54,292 nt of DNA from Bacteriovorax sp. BSW11_IV (GCF_000447755.1 NZ_AUNE01000055.1:1-54292); one strand, 5' to 3'. Shown: positions 9,332-18,280, counted from the first letter of the stretch. Notes: a model not told the origin generated them from the sequence alone. Translations and numbers: made by a program.

Positions 9332-10210
9332 ATGGATAATTTCAAAATGATGGGAGTGCTTAATCTCACTCCCGACTCTTTTTCTGATGGGGGAGAGTTA
9401 AGCTCTCAAGCATCACTTGAAAATAAATTAGACGCCATGATTTCTCATGGCGTTCATGTTTTTGACTTCGGTGCCGAAAGCACTGCGCCCATGAATCACG
9501 CCATTTCAAATCATGAAGAATTGGCGCGATTTGAAAACTTACTTTTTAAAACTGTTGAGAAGCGCCCAGATTTGATTAAAGGCAAGCGCATTTCTATTGA
9601 TTCTTATAGACCATGGGTTTTTAAAAAGGTTTATGATTTTCTTATGCCCTTTGGCCCTTCTGAATTAATTTTTAATGATGTCTCTGGTGTCATTGATGAT
9701 GAACTAAGAGAACTTTTTGTATCTTGCCCTAAGGCCAATGTGGTTTACAGTCATACTCATGTGCCAACTCGAGAAGAGACATGTGATCATATGAGATATC
9801 TTCTTGATGATCTTGAGGCCTCAGATATTTTAGAAACTTTTTCTGTGGCCTGTGAAGAATTTGAAAGAATGGGCGTGAGTGATAGATTGTATTTTGATCC
9901 ATGTTTTGGCTTTAGCAAATCAAGCGATCAAAATATAGTTCTTCTAAATGAATTGTCACTGTTAATTCGCCATTTCAATGAAGAGCAAGGGCTGCAAAAA
10001 AAATGGGTTTTAGGGATTTCTCGCAAGTCTTTTTTACAAGGACTCACCGGGTTGTCCGATAAGAAATTGGCGCAAAAAGATAGTGAGTTTTTTCACTTTG
10101 GTCTTTTGACAAAGTGGTTTGAGGATCTTCCTGATGGCAATGAGTATCTCATTCGTCTTCACGACCCAAAAGTCTTTAATTATGCGAAGGCCTTTGTGGA
10201 AAATCTGTAA
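9332..10210 (+). CDS. folP: Dihydropteroate synthase
   Basis: This enzyme joins 6-hydroxymethyl-7,8-dihydropterin pyrophosphate to p-aminobenzoate in folate synthesis and is the sulfonamide target. The diagnostic motif MGVLNLTPDSFSDGG is at residues 7-21, FGAESTAP follows near 48, RISIDSYRP near 90 and ILNDVSG-type LIFNDVSGV near 115. The C-terminal pterin-phosphate site is GISRKSFLQGLTG near 230. Length of 292 residues is close to the usual 280. The family DxGxxSTRPG motif is altered to FGAESTAPMN, so the Arg usually found there is missing. The gene starts 2 bp after ftsH, the order seen in E. coli. Confidence 0.92.
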   Translation: MDNFKMMGVLNLTPDSFSDGGELSSQASLENKLDAMISHGVHVFDFGAESTAPMNHAISNHEELARFENLLFKTVEKRPDLIKGKRISIDSYRPWVFKKVYDFLMPFGPSELIFNDVSGVIDDELRELFVSCPKANVVYSHTHVPTREETCDHMRYLLDDLEASDILETFSVACEEFERMGVSDRLYFDPCFGFSKSSDQNIVLLNELSLLIRHFNEEQGLQKKWVLGISRKSFLQGLTGLSDKKLAQKDSEFFHFGLLTKWFEDLPDGNEYLIRLHDPKVFNYAKAFVENL

Positions 10211-10282
10211 TTTAGAGCGTGTAATTTATTCAATTTCACTCTCGTATAGTGTCTATTTTTCATTTTCCTATATGATGGCCCC

Positions 10283-11167
10283 ATGAGAAATTGGGGCCTT
10301 TTTATTTTTATTCTTCTTCTTATTCCCTGTCATTTTACAATGGCCGTGAATATTCATAAGGCCATTTATGGCCGAGATGATCGCTATAATGCCAATTCTC
10401 CAGTTCTAAAGGCCATGCACCTGCGTACAATTCGTGCAACGGCCGCACAAGTTAATAAACGTATGCTTAAGGATTTTGAACAAACAGCGTTCTATAAATT
10501 AACCTCGAAAGACTATAAAACACTTCGCAATCTGTGCCCAGGCGAAGAAGAAATGTTTAAAGATGAGATGTCTGGATTGGATTGTTCTGGGTTTCTTGTT
10601 GGTGAAGATACGCTTATTAGTGCAGCTCACTGTTTTAAAAGTTCATTTAAATGTAGAGGCTATTCATGGGTCTTCGACTTTAAATCCGATATCCTTCATA
10701 CTCGTGGACATGCCTATATTGAAAAAAGAAATGTCTATGACTGCAAAGAAGTCCTCCACAAAGAACAAGATTCTGAAAAAGGAATTGATTACGTTATTGT
10801 AAAACTTGATCGCAAAGTTGAAGGTCGCCCTTTTCTTAAACTTCAATCTCATGAGCTTATTAGCGACAATGCTAAGCTGTTTACCGTAGGTCATCCTTCT
10901 GGCCTACCTGTTAAAGTCGCGCTTAATGGCCATGTTATCAATAATGAATTTGATCATTATTTCACCACTGATCTCGATACTTTTGTGGGTAATTCAGGCT
11001 CACCTGTGCTTAATGAAGACACAGGACTTGTTGAAGGAATTCTTACGCGAGGTCATCTCGATTTTTCCTATGATAAAGATTTGAGATGCAATAAAGTCAT
11101 TCATTGTACGGCACAAACTTGTGACGGTGAAGCCGTTATGAGAGCAAGCGCTATTTCTGGCCTTTAA
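10283..11167 (+). CDS. Secreted trypsin-like (S1) serine protease
   Basis: The protein has 294 residues with a signal peptide (MRNWGLFIFILLLIPCHF) and a chymotrypsin-fold triad: His in LISAAHCF near 115, Asp in GIDYVIVKLDRK near 170, and Ser in VGNSGSPVLNE near 237. A propeptide of about 75 residues precedes the catalytic domain, ending before CSGFLVGEDT. The V8/glutamyl-endopeptidase branch of S1 fits better than vertebrate trypsins. It is a paralogue of the gene at 11911: shared segments include IYGxDxR at the mature N-terminus and KLDRKVEGR after the Asp. No clear ribosome site precedes the ATG. Base use is rich in GGCC, unlike its paralogue. Confidence 0.88.
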   Translation: MRNWGLFIFILLLIPCHFTMAVNIHKAIYGRDDRYNANSPVLKAMHLRTIRATAAQVNKRMLKDFEQTAFYKLTSKDYKTLRNLCPGEEEMFKDEMSGLDCSGFLVGEDTLISAAHCFKSSFKCRGYSWVFDFKSDILHTRGHAYIEKRNVYDCKEVLHKEQDSEKGIDYVIVKLDRKVEGRPFLKLQSHELISDNAKLFTVGHPSGLPVKVALNGHVINNEFDHYFTTDLDTFVGNSGSPVLNEDTGLVEGILTRGHLDFSYDKDLRCNKVIHCTAQTCDGEAVMRASAISGL

Positions 11168-11192
11168 AATAATCTCCTGTTAACATTTTTGT

Positions 11193-11576
11193 ATGAGTAT
11201 TCGTTTTGGGCAACTTGCCCTTTATTCAAAAAATAAAACAGAACTAGCACATTTTTTGTCTGAGCTCCTAGAGATGGAAATTAAAAGTGCTGGTGAAGGC
11301 GTACGTCTAATTGCCGATGATATTTCTATAATCATCTTCGATGATCCGCGTTCAAATCCTGCCAATATGAATATGATGGTAGATTTCTTTGTTGATTCCA
11401 AAGAAGAGCTCAGTGAACTCGCCAACAAGGCCCAATTCTTTGCTTATCGCTTTGGACTTCTTGCAGAGGGTCAAGATGTAGGGGAGATAGTAGGCCCAAT
11501 TCGGGGTATAGGCCCACTATCCTATTTTTTTGCCACCGATACCGATGGCCGCAAGTGGAAATTCTCTCACCGCTAA
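11193..11576 (+). CDS. VOC (glyoxalase-fold) family protein
   Basis: This 127-residue protein starts 25 bp after the protease gene. It shows the VOC pattern: an N-terminal FGQLALYSKNKTELAHFLSE segment (first beta-alpha unit), a central strand with DDISIIIFDDP, and a C-terminal YFFATDTDGRKWKFS, matching the DPDGxxWEF ending of glyoxalase/bleomycin-resistance proteins. Metal ligands cannot be assigned securely, so it may bind a ligand rather than catalyse. No substrate can be named. The short spacing to the protease gene suggests co-transcription, without a clear functional link. Confidence 0.65.
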   Translation: MSIRFGQLALYSKNKTELAHFLSELLEMEIKSAGEGVRLIADDISIIIFDDPRSNPANMNMMVDFFVDSKEELSELANKAQFFAYRFGLLAEGQDVGEIVGPIRGIGPLSYFFATDTDGRKWKFSHR

Positions 11577-11910
11577 GAAATCGTCTGTCATTTCTGTCAT
11601 CTTGACTGAAAATTGATCCTAAAACCATGAACAACACTGAACATTAATGACAGAAAATCACATGTCATTTCCAACAATTTATTACATTTGAGCGACTGTT
11701 TTTGTCGGTTTTTAAAAGTAAGACTATGGCGAATCTGTCATTTCAAGCACTTGTCACAAAATTTGTGAATGACGCGCTATTTTTAACTATTAGGTTTGTG
11801 TTAGTGTTAGGTTTAGTGAAACTAATGTAAGAACTTGTAAGTTGTCATAATCGTGTGCCAACTGTTTAATGCCTCAACACCACGACAATGCTCTATACGG
11901 GGAGACACGA
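11577..11910 (+). promoter_or_regulatory. Intergenic region with TGTCATTTC repeats and a palindrome
   Basis: No gene is seen in these 334 bases. They contain TGTCATTTC at 11586-11594, 11663-11671 and 11736-11744, a variant TGTCATCTT in direct tandem at 11595-11603, and the inverted core AATGACA at 11646-11652. A perfect 15-bp palindrome TCACAAA-A-TTTGTGA spans 11754-11768. Copies are about 77 and 73 bp apart. This looks like an operator array upstream of the protease gene at 11911. Confidence 0.5.
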
Positions 11911-12777
11911 ATGGCATTAAGGATGATAATTTCAATCGCACTACTAGCAATGGCAACGGAAGCAATCGCAGTAGATAAAGTGATTTACGGAGATGATAAC
12001 CGTAAAGATCTTTACGAGGTAACTGACCCGTTATACCTCGAACTAGCTGAATCTACAGCAGGTATGGTTTCTGAAAGAAGTATCGTAGAACAAGAAGATG
12101 GCACAATCTCTTTCAAGGGAAGAACTCTAGCTCAAAGAGGAATCTGTGCTTCAGAAAAATTTGCAGAACAAGAAACAGTTTCAACATGTTCTGGTTTTCT
12201 AGTGGCCCCAGATGTTTTAGTGACTGCTGGTCACTGTGTGAAGAACGAGTGGGATTGTAAGTCACAAAGATGGGTTTTTGGAATCGCTCATAAAGATTCT
12301 GCAGATGATAAAATCACAGTAACAAAAGAAGATGTTTACAGCTGCAGCGAAATCATTTCTCGCGACCTAAATAGAGGGACGAAAATGGATTACGCTGTAA
12401 TTAAGCTTGATAGAAAAGTAGAAGGAAGAAAACCACTAAAGTTAAGAACTGAAGGAGAGATCGAAAAAGAAACAGGACTTGTTCTTATCGGTCACCCAAC
12501 GGGTCTTCCAACTAAAGTAGCTGACGGTGCTTATGTAAGAAACACTGATAATGAAATCTTCTTCCAAGCTAATACTGATTCTTTCAGTGGGAACTCTGGA
12601 TCAGCAGTATTCAATGCTGAAACTGGTGAAGTTGAAGGGATCCTTGTTCGTGGTGAAGATGACTATGTTTACAACAAAGATAAAGGTTGTCGCGAGCCAA
12701 AGAAATGTGAAATGGGTGAGTGTCGCGGAGAAGATGTTACGCGTATCACGGCCATCGCAGCTCTAAAAAGTCTTTAA
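11911..12777 (+). CDS. Secreted trypsin-like (S1) serine protease
   Basis: The ATG at 11911 has GGGGAGA 6 bases upstream and opens a signal peptide (MALRMIISIALLAMATEAIA), giving 288 residues. The triad is His in VTAGHCVK, Asp in KMDYAVIKLDRK and Ser in SGNSGSAVFN. Cys residues around these motifs suggest at least three disulfides. It is a paralogue of the protease at 10283, sharing VIYGDDNR and the GHPTGLPTKVA segment. Codon use differs: it is rich in A-ending codons and has only about two GGCC sites, against about ten in the paralogue, which suggests higher expression or a different history. A repeat-rich region lies upstream and a terminator follows. Confidence 0.88.
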   Translation: MALRMIISIALLAMATEAIAVDKVIYGDDNRKDLYEVTDPLYLELAESTAGMVSERSIVEQEDGTISFKGRTLAQRGICASEKFAEQETVSTCSGFLVAPDVLVTAGHCVKNEWDCKSQRWVFGIAHKDSADDKITVTKEDVYSCSEIISRDLNRGTKMDYAVIKLDRKVEGRKPLKLRTEGEIEKETGLVLIGHPTGLPTKVADGAYVRNTDNEIFFQANTDSFSGNSGSAVFNAETGEVEGILVRGEDDYVYNKDKGCREPKKCEMGECRGEDVTRITAIAALKSL

Positions 12778-12805
12778 TTAAAATTCACAAAACAGTTACA
12801 GATTT

Positions 12806-12835
12806 AAAAGGTCAGGTTAATCCTGGCCTTTTTTA
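12806..12835 (+). terminator. Rho-independent terminator after the protease gene
   Basis: Stem AAAAGGTCAGG / CCTGGCCTTTT (one T-G pair) with a short TTAAT loop and a following T-run, 29 bp after the stop codon at 12777. Confidence 0.88.
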
Positions 12836-13019
12836 TTTCCAATTTTATTTCCCATAAAATTTAGTGGTGTCAGACGTTCAACACCAACCACCGACATTTT
12901 GACTCTAGGGCCAAGATAATTATGGGTAAATCTTCAATATATCGTGACTTGCACTTGGCATGAAACGTGCTTTAATAAATGGCAAGAGGGACCAGGATGG
13001 AACCTTGAAGGATTCACGG

Positions 13020-14504
13020 ATGAAGAATGTTTTGGTATTTGGAATACTCCTTGTTGGTAGTCATTGGTCCACTGAAACGTGGGCCAATACTCTTCCTAAA
13101 AAGTTCATTATTAAATACAAAAATTCTGAAAAAATTGTACGCCTCTCCCATGATCCACGTGAAATTCAAAAATCAACTTCAGGATTAATTTCATCGAGCT
13201 CTGTGGCCTCTGATGATGTTGAGTATGTAGAAGAGGATATTGTCCTCAATCGTTTTACAATCCCAGGTCAAGATTTTGGTAGTCGTGACACTTACTACTA
13301 TTCTCAGTGGGCACTTGGTAACTCTGGTGCGGCCATTCGTGCTCCTCAGGCATGGGATATAACAACTGGTAGTTCTTCTGTTGTTGTCGCAATTATTGAC
13401 TCGGGAATCACGGCCCATTCGGATATTTCATCAAAAATTGTTCCTGGTTATGACTTCATTAGTGATGCTGACATGGCCCGCGATGGAGGAGGACGTGATA
13501 GTGATCCTACTGATACTGGTGATTATATAAGTTCAACAGATCCTTGTTACAAAGGATATTATGAGTCTTCAAGCTGGCATGGTACTCACGTTGCTGGTAT
13601 CGTTGCGGCCAATACAGCTAATGGCAAAGGTGTCGCTGGCGTTTCATGGGGCTCAAGAATTCAACCTGTGCGTGTTCTAGGAAGATGTGGGGGCTACACT
13701 TCCGATATTGCAGATGCCATTCGTTGGGCCTCTGGTGGTAGTGTAAGTGGAGTTCCCACAAATTCAACTCCTGCAAAAGTCATCAATCTCAGTTTAGGTG
13801 GTCAAGGTACTTGTCCGCAATATCTTCAATCGGCCATTAACGATGCAAGAAGTAGAGGATCTGTTGTTGTCGTCGCGGCAGGAAATAGTTCTTTGAATCT
13901 TGATAGCAATGATGTTACCCCCGCCAATTGCAATGGCGTTATTCGTGTGGCCAGTAGTGATAATCAGGGGTCACTAAGTTCGTTTTCAAATTTTGGATCA
14001 AATGTTGATATCATGGCCCCTGGTGAAAATATTTACAGTCTTATGAACTCAGGATCGTCTGTTGCTGCTAACGAGTCCTACACTTCTTATTCTGGGACAA
14101 GTATGGCGGCCCCAATTGTATCGGGAGTCGTGGCCCTTATGATGTCAGTGAATGATTCTTTGTATCCAAATCAATATAAGTCAATTCTTAAAGAAATTGC
14201 TAATCAGAGTTACTCTTGTTACGGCAAAGATTGTGGCGCAGGTATAGTCGACGCTTATGAAGCGGTTTTATTGGCCCAAGACACCGTGGCCGATTCTAGT
14301 GTGGGAGACGATACAACAGTTGTTCGCTCTCCATTATCTTCAGAGGCCGAGGTTGTCACCAAGTCATCGGGTGGAGGCTTTTGTGGAAGTGTCGCCTACT
14401 CTGATAGTGATAACTTTCCATGGAGCTTTGTGGTTCTTTCTTTTGTTGCCATTTTCATTACTCTCTCAAGAAGAAAATTAGGCCGCGTACAGTCGGGGCA
14501 ATAA
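13020..14504 (+). CDS. Subtilase (S8) with C-terminal sorting-like tail
   Basis: The ATG at 13020 has AAGGA 7 bases upstream and gives 494 residues. After a signal peptide ending near TWA comes an I9-like propeptide (KFIIKYK ... VEYVEEDIV). The catalytic domain has Asp in VVAIIDSGI near 125, His in WHGTHVAGIVA near 187, the oxyanion Asn in VVAAGNSS near 285 and Ser in SGTSMAAPIVSG near 362. The last 40 residues are a Ser/Gly-rich linker, GGGFCGSVA, one membrane helix (WSFVVLSFVAIFITL) and SRRKLGR, a tripartite tail like MYXO-CTERM or GlyGly-CTERM. It would hold the protease at the cell surface. The end overlaps the convergent kinase gene by 27 bp. Confidence 0.92.
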   Translation: MKNVLVFGILLVGSHWSTETWANTLPKKFIIKYKNSEKIVRLSHDPREIQKSTSGLISSSSVASDDVEYVEEDIVLNRFTIPGQDFGSRDTYYYSQWALGNSGAAIRAPQAWDITTGSSSVVVAIIDSGITAHSDISSKIVPGYDFISDADMARDGGGRDSDPTDTGDYISSTDPCYKGYYESSSWHGTHVAGIVAANTANGKGVAGVSWGSRIQPVRVLGRCGGYTSDIADAIRWASGGSVSGVPTNSTPAKVINLSLGGQGTCPQYLQSAINDARSRGSVVVVAAGNSSLNLDSNDVTPANCNGVIRVASSDNQGSLSSFSNFGSNVDIMAPGENIYSLMNSGSSVAANESYTSYSGTSMAAPIVSGVVALMMSVNDSLYPNQYKSILKEIANQSYSCYGKDCGAGIVDAYEAVLLAQDTVADSSVGDDTTVVRSPLSSEAEVVTKSSGGGFCGSVAYSDSDNFPWSFVVLSFVAIFITLSRRKLGRVQSGQ

Positions 14505-15560
14505 AAGAGCTATAGTTGTCTTGTCTTCATCACAGGTAATATCAATGCTCCCTTGATGAAGTTCAGTGATCGTCTCATTGATTCCCATGTGTCCATTAAA
14601 AAGTAAGCTTTTGTCCTTCAAAATATTTTCATTATTTAAATATTTATTGATCCCATAATCTTCAATGATAAATTTATTATGATCCCCATCTTCTTGGAAG
14701 CCGATATAGATTGTTCCTTCAGGTGTATGTCCAATGGTATTGGCGATAATTTGTAGTAAGCATTCTCCAAAGTGGGTTTCATCAATTTTTACAGTGGCCT
14801 CTCGAGGAGAGTCTCGAAAAATAAGTTGGATGTGTCTGTTGTTTTTATCCAACATTTTATAGGCCCTAGGTCGTAAGTCTCTAAGGAAGTTTTGTACACT
14901 TACATCTTTCAATTTTAAAGTCATGTTTCCTGATTCTAATTCAATTGAAGTGATTAAATCATCAACAAGTTCATTGAGAATACGAGCATTTTTCATAATA
15001 AGATTGGTGTTATACATAACTTCACTGGCCACAGCACCGCGCTCTCTGGTGAGTCCTGCAAACCCTAAAATGGCCGTCAGTGGAGTTTTAAATTCATTCG
15101 AAATTCTAGCAAGAAGACGATTTTTTAGTTTTTCGACATTAAATTTCTCACTTAAAGTTAGCAGAAGCTGTTTGAGTGTAAGGTAGTCTAAATTCGCATG
15201 TTGATAGGTTAATTTTCCATGAGGTGGAATTTCTCTAAATACTTCTTCGAGTCTTCCGGGACCATCATTTGAGACAAAAAGAAATTCTATTAGCGTATAA
15301 GTATCTCTGATTTCTTTAAGATCTTTCAACTCATCCTCTGTGACATCGAGATTACTAAAGAGGATAATTTCAAATGGAGAGTTGTAAGAGCCAATTTGAT
15401 TGAGGGCCTCGTTAATATTACTTACGCCTATAGCGATGAACTGATGTATTGTTTCACTACTGCTTGTTGTGAGAAGATCTGTATTGATGATTTTAATTTT
15501 TTCTAAATAATCATCAAGAACTTCTTTCTGACTTTCTACAATTAGGATTTGGTGTTTCAT
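14478..15560 (-). CDS. Histidine-kinase-like protein without phosphoacceptor His
   Basis: Read from the ATG at 15560 (MKHQILIVES) it has 360 residues; an upstream ATG at 15596 has no ribosome site. The first 120 residues look like a receiver-type domain with IVES in place of the acidic VDD. Then comes a HisKA dimerisation region with ISNEFKTPLTAILGF near 160, where the phosphoacceptor His of the usual SHELRTPL is Asn (codon AAT). A HATPase domain follows: IIANTIGHTPEG (N box, Asn present), IIEDYGIN (G1) and GHMGINETI (G2). It probably acts as a non-phosphorylating partner or regulator of another kinase. It follows a response regulator gene by 45 bp. Confidence 0.8.
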   Translation of the reverse strand: MKHQILIVESQKEVLDDYLEKIKIINTDLLTTSSSETIHQFIAIGVSNINEALNQIGSYNSPFEIILFSNLDVTEDELKDLKEIRDTYTLIEFLFVSNDGPGRLEEVFREIPPHGKLTYQHANLDYLTLKQLLLTLSEKFNVEKLKNRLLARISNEFKTPLTAILGFAGLTRERGAVASEVMYNTNLIMKNARILNELVDDLITSIELESGNMTLKLKDVSVQNFLRDLRPRAYKMLDKNNRHIQLIFRDSPREATVKIDETHFGECLLQIIANTIGHTPEGTIYIGFQEDGDHNKFIIEDYGINKYLNNENILKDKSLLFNGHMGINETITELHQGSIDITCDEDKTTIALLLPRLYAA

Positions 15561-15605
15561 AGGAATCTCTTTGTTTTTGGATTCTTTTTCATGCATGTCT
15601 TATGG

Positions 15606-16244
15606 TCAACTTGCGCGTTTGTAATTGTGTCTGCAGGTTATGTGAATGAGATCATCTTCAATTTGGCAATCTTCAACGATGCAATCGAGGACATCTATGT
15701 TGCCGGTATAAGGACGTAGACCTCGGCTCTTGAGTTTTATATGTGATTGTAATGGCAACTCTTCTTTAGTTAATAATTCTATATTTTTTTCGTTAAAGTG
15801 AACAATTTTAAAATCGTTAATAATGTCAGTCACTTCATAAAGAGTAATGTAGCACTCAGTGGCCTTCATCGGTGAGAGGATATTGTGATTGATTCGCTCT
15901 AATAAGCAGGTTTTGTCCTGATTTTTCAAAATATAATCGGTGGCCCCTGACTCAAAAGCATCATTGACTATTTTTTCATTACTACTTGAACTTAAAATTG
16001 CAATATTCAGTTTGTTCGTAAGTTGATTTCTTTTTAATTGTTTTAAAAGTTCTAACCCATTACGACTTGGCATCATAACATCAATGAGAATCAAATCTAA
16101 TTTTGGATTTTGATTCATTTCATTGTAGGCCTTATCAGTATCGTTAAAATAGCAGACCTCATGGCCATCTCCTTCAAGAATTTTTGAAAGGAGTTTAGCG
16201 TAATCAAGGTCGTCATCAACAATAAGTATTCTACTTCTTCCCAT
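15606..16244 (-). CDS. Response regulator with unassigned C-terminal domain
   Basis: This 212-residue protein has an intact receiver: ILIVDDDLDY with the acidic pocket, the phospho-Asp in LILIDVMMPSRNG near 55, Ser/Thr in ILSSSS near 84 and Lys in YILKNQD near 107. Residues 125-212 form a beta-rich domain with no DNA-binding helix pattern; a PilZ-like barrel is possible, but the RxxxR and DxSxxG motifs of c-di-GMP binders are not evident. It lies between an OmpR-type regulator and the His-less kinase gene on the same strand, so the three probably act in one pathway. Confidence 0.8.
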   Translation of the reverse strand: MGRSRILIVDDDLDYAKLLSKILEGDGHEVCYFNDTDKAYNEMNQNPKLDLILIDVMMPSRNGLELLKQLKRNQLTNKLNIAILSSSSNEKIVNDAFESGATDYILKNQDKTCLLERINHNILSPMKATECYITLYEVTDIINDFKIVHFNEKNIELLTKEELPLQSHIKLKSRGLRPYTGNIDVLDCIVEDCQIEDDLIHITCRHNYKRAS

Positions 16245-16336
16245 GATGAGAACTCCTTAGCTATTGATCATATTAAACAAAAAGATCATGTGAACTATGT
16301 GAAGAAGTATAAATATGGATTGAAAATTGGAATGTA

Positions 16337-16360
16337 GAGGGAGTGTTTAACAACTCCCTC
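16337..16360 (-). terminator. Strong intergenic hairpin without T-run
   Basis: Perfect 8-bp inverted repeat GAGGGAGT (16337-16344) / ACTCCCTC (16353-16360) between two minus-strand response regulator genes. No T-run follows on either strand, so it may be an mRNA stabiliser or attenuator rather than a classical terminator. Confidence 0.5.
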
Positions 16361-16384
16361 AATACAGGCTATTAGCGTATTATT

Positions 16385-17065
16385 TTAAAGTGAGACGATT
16401 TTATATCCTTCACCATAGACTGATTTTATGGCGAAATTTGAAGGACGAATTTTTCTTCTAATACTTGAAATATAGGTATCGATCATTCTATCGTTGACTC
16501 TATCATTGCCAGGAGCGATGTGATTAAGAATTTTTTCGCGCGATAGAACTCTTTGTGCATTTTTTAACAACAGGTGAATGATTTTAAACTCACTTGAAGT
16601 AAAATGAATTTTTTCACCTTTAATTAATACTTCTTGAGATGGAATATTCAATGAGATGTCATTGTAGTCGACGACCTCAAGTTGAGTGTCGACTTTGAGG
16701 TTGCGAAGAACAGTGTTGGCAACTTCTCTTAATTCCTCAGGTTCAAATGGTTTTTCCAAGTAGTGAACGGCACCAAGTTTGTATCCGGTGATTCTTGAAT
16801 TACTGCCTGTTTTTGCAGAGAGAAAAATCACAGGTACATTTTTTAATTCTTCGTTAGATTTTAGTTGGCTGCATAGTTCGTACCCACTTGAGTCTTCAAG
16901 CATGATATCTAAAATGATCAAATTTGGTTTAAATTCCCATGCTTTTTCTAAGCACTCTTCGGCCGAGGCCACGGCCTCTACGGTATAACTAGGATCTAGG
17001 ATCTTCTTTACAAGGACCCTAACATCTTCATTATCATCGACCACCAATATTTTAGATTTCAACAT
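16385..17065 (-). CDS. OmpR/PhoB-family response regulator
   Basis: The 226-residue protein has a complete receiver and a winged-helix DNA-binding domain. Receiver: ILVVDDNEDV, phospho-Asp in LIILDIMLEDSSG near 53, Ser in VIFLSAKTG, Lys in YLEKPFEPEEL near 105. Output domain from about 130: FTSSEFKIIHLLLKN, RVLSREKILNHI and DRMIDTYISSIRRKI, the usual recognition helix pattern. It would bind tandem direct repeats as a dimer and change transcription. No intact kinase with a phosphoacceptor His is adjacent; the nearest kinase-like gene (15560) lacks it, so the phosphodonor is probably elsewhere. Confidence 0.93.
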   Translation of the reverse strand: MLKSKILVVDDNEDVRVLVKKILDPSYTVEAVASAEECLEKAWEFKPNLIILDIMLEDSSGYELCSQLKSNEELKNVPVIFLSAKTGSNSRITGYKLGAVHYLEKPFEPEELREVANTVLRNLKVDTQLEVVDYNDISLNIPSQEVLIKGEKIHFTSSEFKIIHLLLKNAQRVLSREKILNHIAPGNDRVNDRMIDTYISSIRRKIRPSNFAIKSVYGEGYKIVSL

Positions 17066-17192
17066 ACATCACATAACCTGTTTATTTTTGTTAATAGTCT
17101 TTTCATAAATTATAAATGATTTAATGGCCTATAAAATTAAGAGAACCTTAAAATTTTAACATTTCACTATGTTTCTTATTTATTTTTAGCGT

Positions 17193-18158
17193 CTAAACTA
17201 CTGAACATTCGAGTTTTTCGCCATTTAATCCTTGGATGATATTTCTTGCGCAAATGAGGGCCATTTCTTGACGGGCGGTGACCGTGGCCGAGCCAATATG
17301 GGGAAGAACAAGACAATTTGGCAGTTTTAAAAGTTCGCTGTTCATACTCATGGGTTCTGGATTGGTGACATCAAGTCCTGCGGCGAAGAGAGTTCCATTT
17401 GTTAAAAAATGATGGAGGGCCTTTTCATCATGAATTTCCCCGCGCGCGGTATTGATAAAAATAGATCCTTTTTTCATTAGGGCAAAGTTTTTTTGGTTGA
17501 ATAGATTGCGTGTATTTTCTGTCAGCGGGCAGTGAACGCTGACAATATCGGCCATTTGTAGGGCCTCATTGAGCTCGACTCTTCTTGCTTGTGTACTTTT
17601 TTCAAAGTCTTTTTTATCTGATTGGGCCGTGTAAAGGATGTTCATGCCAAATCCTTTATTTAATATTTCTCCCATGCGCTGACCTATGCGACCAGCACCA
17701 ATGATAGCAGCACACTTGCCATAAAGTTCCATTCCAAGAAAACCCATTGGTTCCCAATTATTCCATTGACCACTTTTGACATTCTGAGTGGCGCTTTGCA
17801 AGTTGCGAGCACAAGCGAGCAATAGAGTCATGGCCAACTCGGCCGTGGCGTGAGTGAGAACATCAGGAGTGTTGCCCACTTGGATGCCTAGGGTTTTAGC
17901 AAAAGCACTGTCAATATTGTTGTGACCCACAGCGAAGTTACTGATGACTTTTAAGTGGGAATTGGCCGCAAGAAAATCTTTGTCTATTTTGTCGCTAAGC
18001 ATCGTGATAAGACCTGTAGAGCGTTGAGCGAGATCGTGAAGTTCTCTGGAGCTTAGTGGTCTATCTTCTGAATTTTCGATGACATTGATGCCTTGCTCCT
18101 TCAATTTTTTCATAGCAAGTTCAGGAATTCTTCTTGTGATTAATACACTTTGGGTCAT
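17193..18158 (-). CDS. D-2-hydroxyacid dehydrogenase (glyoxylate/hydroxypyruvate reductase-like)
   Basis: This NAD(P)-dependent dehydrogenase has 321 residues. The Rossmann motif is IIGAGRIGQRMGEIL near 152. Catalytic residues are Arg in INTARGEIHD near 236, Glu in DVTNPEP near 266 and His in LPHIGSAT near 285. The N-terminal FAVGHNNID segment matches the GYDNID-type signature of the GRHPR/GhrB branch. It would reduce glyoxylate or hydroxypyruvate, though formate, phosphoglycerate or lactate relatives share the motifs. GGAG lies about 10 bases before the ATG at 18158. It is divergent from the subtilase gene at 18281 and stands alone as a transcription unit. Confidence 0.88.
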   Translation of the reverse strand: MTQSVLITRRIPELAMKKLKEQGINVIENSEDRPLSSRELHDLAQRSTGLITMLSDKIDKDFLAANSHLKVISNFAVGHNNIDSAFAKTLGIQVGNTPDVLTHATAELAMTLLLACARNLQSATQNVKSGQWNNWEPMGFLGMELYGKCAAIIGAGRIGQRMGEILNKGFGMNILYTAQSDKKDFEKSTQARRVELNEALQMADIVSVHCPLTENTRNLFNQKNFALMKKGSIFINTARGEIHDEKALHHFLTNGTLFAAGLDVTNPEPMSMNSELLKLPNCLVLPHIGSATVTARQEMALICARNIIQGLNGEKLECSVV

Positions 18159-18280
18159 CTTTATATGTCTCCGCGTTAGTGTTAGAAAATGAGAGTTTAC
18201 ATAGCTTTAGCGAGAATGACATAATTCTAACTTGATACACGCAATCTGAAAATCAAGATTATATTCAAAAGGAGCACACT

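Noticed and set aside
14478-14504. Frameshift at the end of the subtilase because it overlaps the kinase gene
   Set aside because: Convergent overlaps of this size also occur at 40604-40633 and both proteins are complete.
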